6,945 bases of DNA from contig JAQWRO010000042.1 in NCBI GenBank assembly GCA_029243665.1, positions 1-6,945 of the forward strand, given 5' to 3'. The notes below the pieces were generated by a model. The model saw nothing but the letters and a program-made list of their open reading frames with translations, was not told where the DNA came from and made no database searches. Below, piece by piece: positions 4,493 to 6,945 of the stretch (the stretch's first letter is position 1; each line of letters begins with the position of its first letter). The DNA comes from Gammaproteobacteria bacterium. GTDB taxonomy: Bacteria > Pseudomonadota > Gammaproteobacteria > Comchoanobacterales > Comchoanobacteraceae. The position numbers were made by a program, and so were the translations under genes.

Positions 4493-6945
4493 ATGACTCA
4501 CAACAACGCTTTTGAATTAGTTAAAGAAACCAAACACCCAACACTAGACCAAAGTTTATTAGAATTTAAACATGTCAAAACTGGAGCACGGCACATACAT
4601 ATTCAGTCAGATGATTCTGAAAATACTTTTATGGTGGTGTTAAAAACAATCCCTGAAGATGAAAGTGGGGTTGCACATATCTTAGAGCACATTACTTTAT
4701 GTGGCAGTGAAAAATATCCTGTGAGAGATCCTTTTTTCATGATGCTACGTCGTTCTTTAAACACTTACATGAATGCATCCACTGCCAATGATCACACCTC
4801 GTATTATTTTGCTTCCCAAAATAAAAAAGACTTCTTTAACTTGATGCAAGTCTATTGTGATGCTGTTTTTTTTCCTCTGCTTCACCCATTGGATTTTGCG
4901 CAAGAAGGGCATCGACAGGCACTTAAGTCAGAAGATACTTTGGAGTATCGAGGTGTTGTATATAATGAGATGAAGGGAGCCACTAGTGATCTAACTTCAC
5001 AGTTATGGCAACGAATGAATACATTATTATACCCAAACACTACCTATCGTTTTAACTCTGGTGGAGAGCCGAAGGATATTCCAAAACTGAGCTATGAGGG
5101 GATGAAAGGGTTTCATGAAAAGTTTTATCATCCGAGTAATGCATTGTTTTGTACCGCAGGCAACATTGCTTTATCTGAGTTGCAGACAGGAATGAACGAT
5201 TGGGTGTTGTCAAAATTTAATGACCAACAGCCGATCAACTCAGTCCCATTGCAGACACAACTTCCACACAAACAATTGAATACAGAGTCTTTCCCAGCAC
5301 ATGGACAAGGTGAGCACAAGGCACACCACTTAAGAGCATGGCTTTTAGCTGAGGCAACGGATGTAGATGAATGGCTATTAGCCAAAGTGATGAGTTATTT
5401 ATTAGCAGGAGATTCTGCTGCACCCGTAATGCATTTTTTAGAAACAACAACGCTCGGCGCTTGTCCTTCCTCATTGACTGGGCTGCATGCATATTTCCAA
5501 CAAATGAGTTTCGTTGTTGGGATTGAGCAAACAGATCAAGATACTCAGGATAAATGGGTGGAACAAGTAGATCATTTGATTAAAAAGGTTCAAGCAGAGG
5601 GTTTTGCACCTGAGCGTATTATGGCAGTTTTTGATCAATTTGAATTACAGTTGAAAGATAGAAGTCCATCAACCCCACATGGCATTCAATTGTTATCTAG
5701 GTGTGTATTGCCTGCATTGCATCATAAGCCTATTGAGTCGTACTTGTTTTTAGACGAGGCATTAGAGAAGTGTAAAAAACGTTTACAAGATCCTAAAACA
5801 ATTACTGAATGGATCCAAACTTGGTTGATTGAAAACACACATCAAGTGATCCTTACTGCCATACCTGAAGGCGATCTGATTAGTCAAAATCAAAAAGAAG
5901 TTGAAACACAGTTAGAAACTGCGCTTGCTGATTTAACTCATGAGGCAAAAGAAGCACTAAAAGAGAAGGAACAAGCATTAGAGCAAAGACAGCAGTCCCC
6001 ACAAGACATCGATGTTTTACCTGCCTTGACATTGTCTGACTTAGTGACAAAAGAAAACAATATTCAGCCAGATGCAGTCTCTCAAGATAAAAAAAATATT
6101 GCGTTATATTGCGCTGCTACACATGGTATTTCATATCAATGTATGCTCTTTGGTTTGCCACAATTAAACTCTAAAGATTGGTCGATGCTTACAATCATTG
6201 CTGATTTGATGGGTGGTGTTGGTGTAGAAGGTAATGATTATCTTGAGCATGAAAAGAAGCAAACACGATATACTGGTGGTGTGGGGGTCGATTTATGTGT
6301 CAATGAATTGAAAGATGGCATTCATGCTTATTTTCAGTTGGAAACTAAATCATTAAATCGTCATTTCAATGAAGCACAAAACATTCTACATGAGATTTGG
6401 AAGACAAGTGTGTTTAATGATTTGGAAAGAGTTAAAGATTTAATTGCACAGGCTTCTTCTGATAGCCAAGAATCTATTGCTTATCATGGTCATCGTTTGG
6501 CAATGAGTGCTTCCTGGGCTCAGGTAAATGAGTTAGGTTTTATCAAAAATCAAATTTCAGGACTGCCTCAGTATTTATATTTATCAACATTAACCAAGGA
6601 ATTAAAAGATCCAAATAAACTGGAGCAATTTGGTAAACAAGTCAACGAATGGTATCCAAAAATTTCAAAGGCACAAAGTGGTGCGACAGGTTTATTAGTT
6701 GGGGATGTGTTGGATCAAAAAACATTATCTGATTATACAGCACAATGGCAAGTATCGGGGCAGTCATTACCTCAGGTTATAGAACCACATAGCATGAATC
6801 CCGAGATGTGGCGGTGTGACGTTCAGGTAAATTATTGTGCTAAAAGTTATATGACTGAAACCATTAGACATGAGCAATCTGCTGCCTTTGCAGTATTGAG
6901 TCAAGTTTTAACCAATGGTTTTTTGCACCGTGTGATTCGTGAGCA
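4493..6945 (+). CDS. M16C (PreP/Cym1-like) zinc metallopeptidase, partial at its C-terminus
   Basis: The frame is open from ATG 4493 to the window end, 817 complete codons; relatives have about 970 residues, so roughly 150 are missing. The inverted zinc motif HxxEH is HILEH at 62-66 (His62 and His66 as ligands, Glu65 as catalytic base), followed by TLCGSEKYPVRDPFF. The distal zinc-ligand Glu is probably Glu159 in YNEMKGA, 94 residues after Glu65, close to the spacing known for PreP. LNTYMNASTANDHTSYYFAS (89-108) is another family hallmark. A charged, probably helical hinge (about 464-505, rich in Glu, Gln and Lys) joins the two halves, as in PreP, where each half holds two M16 domains forming a closed chamber. 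The second half reads CAATHGISYQCMLFGLPQL and ends at LTNGFLHRVIRE, just where the family's GGAYG motif should begin. There is no signal peptide, so it is cytosolic. The expected role is degradation of unstructured peptides up to roughly 65 residues, as known for PreP. Codons throughout are intact. Confidence 0.92.
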   Translation, partial: MTHNNAFELVKETKHPTLDQSLLEFKHVKTGARHIHIQSDDSENTFMVVLKTIPEDESGVAHILEHITLCGSEKYPVRDPFFMMLRRSLNTYMNASTANDHTSYYFASQNKKDFFNLMQVYCDAVFFPLLHPLDFAQEGHRQALKSEDTLEYRGVVYNEMKGATSDLTSQLWQRMNTLLYPNTTYRFNSGGEPKDIPKLSYEGMKGFHEKFYHPSNALFCTAGNIALSELQTGMNDWVLSKFNDQQPINSVPLQTQLPHKQLNTESFPAHGQGEHKAHHLRAWLLAEATDVDEWLLAKVMSYLLAGDSAAPVMHFLETTTLGACPSSLTGLHAYFQQMSFVVGIEQTDQDTQDKWVEQVDHLIKKVQAEGFAPERIMAVFDQFELQLKDRSPSTPHGIQLLSRCVLPALHHKPIESYLFLDEALEKCKKRLQDPKTITEWIQTWLIENTHQVILTAIPEGDLISQNQKEVETQLETALADLTHEAKEALKEKEQALEQRQQSPQDIDVLPALTLSDLVTKENNIQPDAVSQDKKNIALYCAATHGISYQCMLFGLPQLNSKDWSMLTIIADLMGGVGVEGNDYLEHEKKQTRYTGGVGVDLCVNELKDGIHAYFQLETKSLNRHFNEAQNILHEIWKTSVFNDLERVKDLIAQASSDSQESIAYHGHRLAMSASWAQVNELGFIKNQISGLPQYLYLSTLTKELKDPNKLEQFGKQVNEWYPKISKAQSGATGLLVGDVLDQKTLSDYTAQWQVSGQSLPQVIEPHSMNPEMWRCDVQVNYCAKSYMTETIRHEQSAAFAVLSQVLTNGFLHRVIRE

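Noticed and set aside
5128..5492. Two overlapping minus-strand open frames of 85 codons
   Set aside because: They are antisense within the M16 peptidase, whose translation is continuous and family-like there; the Cys-rich look comes from the antisense frame of Ala/Gln/His codons.

Overview
This window comes from an AT-rich bacterial chromosome. By its proteins it is most likely a gammaproteobacterium. The eukaryote-like J-domain membrane protein, an ankyrin-like gene remnant and a PreP-type M16 peptidase would suit a host-associated lineage such as Legionellales, but no marker gene fixes the taxon and this placement is inference. There is no rRNA, tRNA, CRISPR array or recognisable insertion sequence.

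Left part (1-2122, minus strand): two genes in the same direction for hydrophobic proteins of unknown role. The first, 858 to beyond position 1, carries a clear J domain (HPD motif) behind an N-terminal membrane region. The second, 2122-941, is a 393-residue multi-span membrane protein. The two share a membrane-region motif (KILH, IIF, a Pro, ISK(A/S)L, then LP and EY), so they look like diverged paralogues that differ in their C-terminal modules. In the lines I counted, this part is about 25-30 % G+C, lower than the rest.

Middle (2123-2570): an intergenic stretch holding what appears to be a dead fragment of an ankyrin-repeat-like gene on the plus strand (about 2236-2493), with AT-rich DNA on either side.

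Right part (2571-6945): a minus-strand pair, 4407-3952 (unknown 151-residue protein with a kinase-like NVIIEGTF segment but no P-loop) followed 47 bases later by an alanine/glycine:Na+ symporter of the AGCS family (3904-2571). The symporter is split by a -1 frameshift near 3200-3224. Diverging from these across an 85-base promoter region is a large M16C (PreP/Cym1-like) zinc metallopeptidase, which starts at 4493 and leaves the window after 817 complete residues.

Peptide hydrolysis by the M16 enzyme and amino-acid uptake by the symporter would fit a peptide-using lifestyle, but nothing shows that they are co-regulated. The most unusual items are the J-domain protein with its paralogue, the position of the symporter frameshift beside a slippery heptamer, and two genes whose -10 boxes sit exactly at leaderless spacing.
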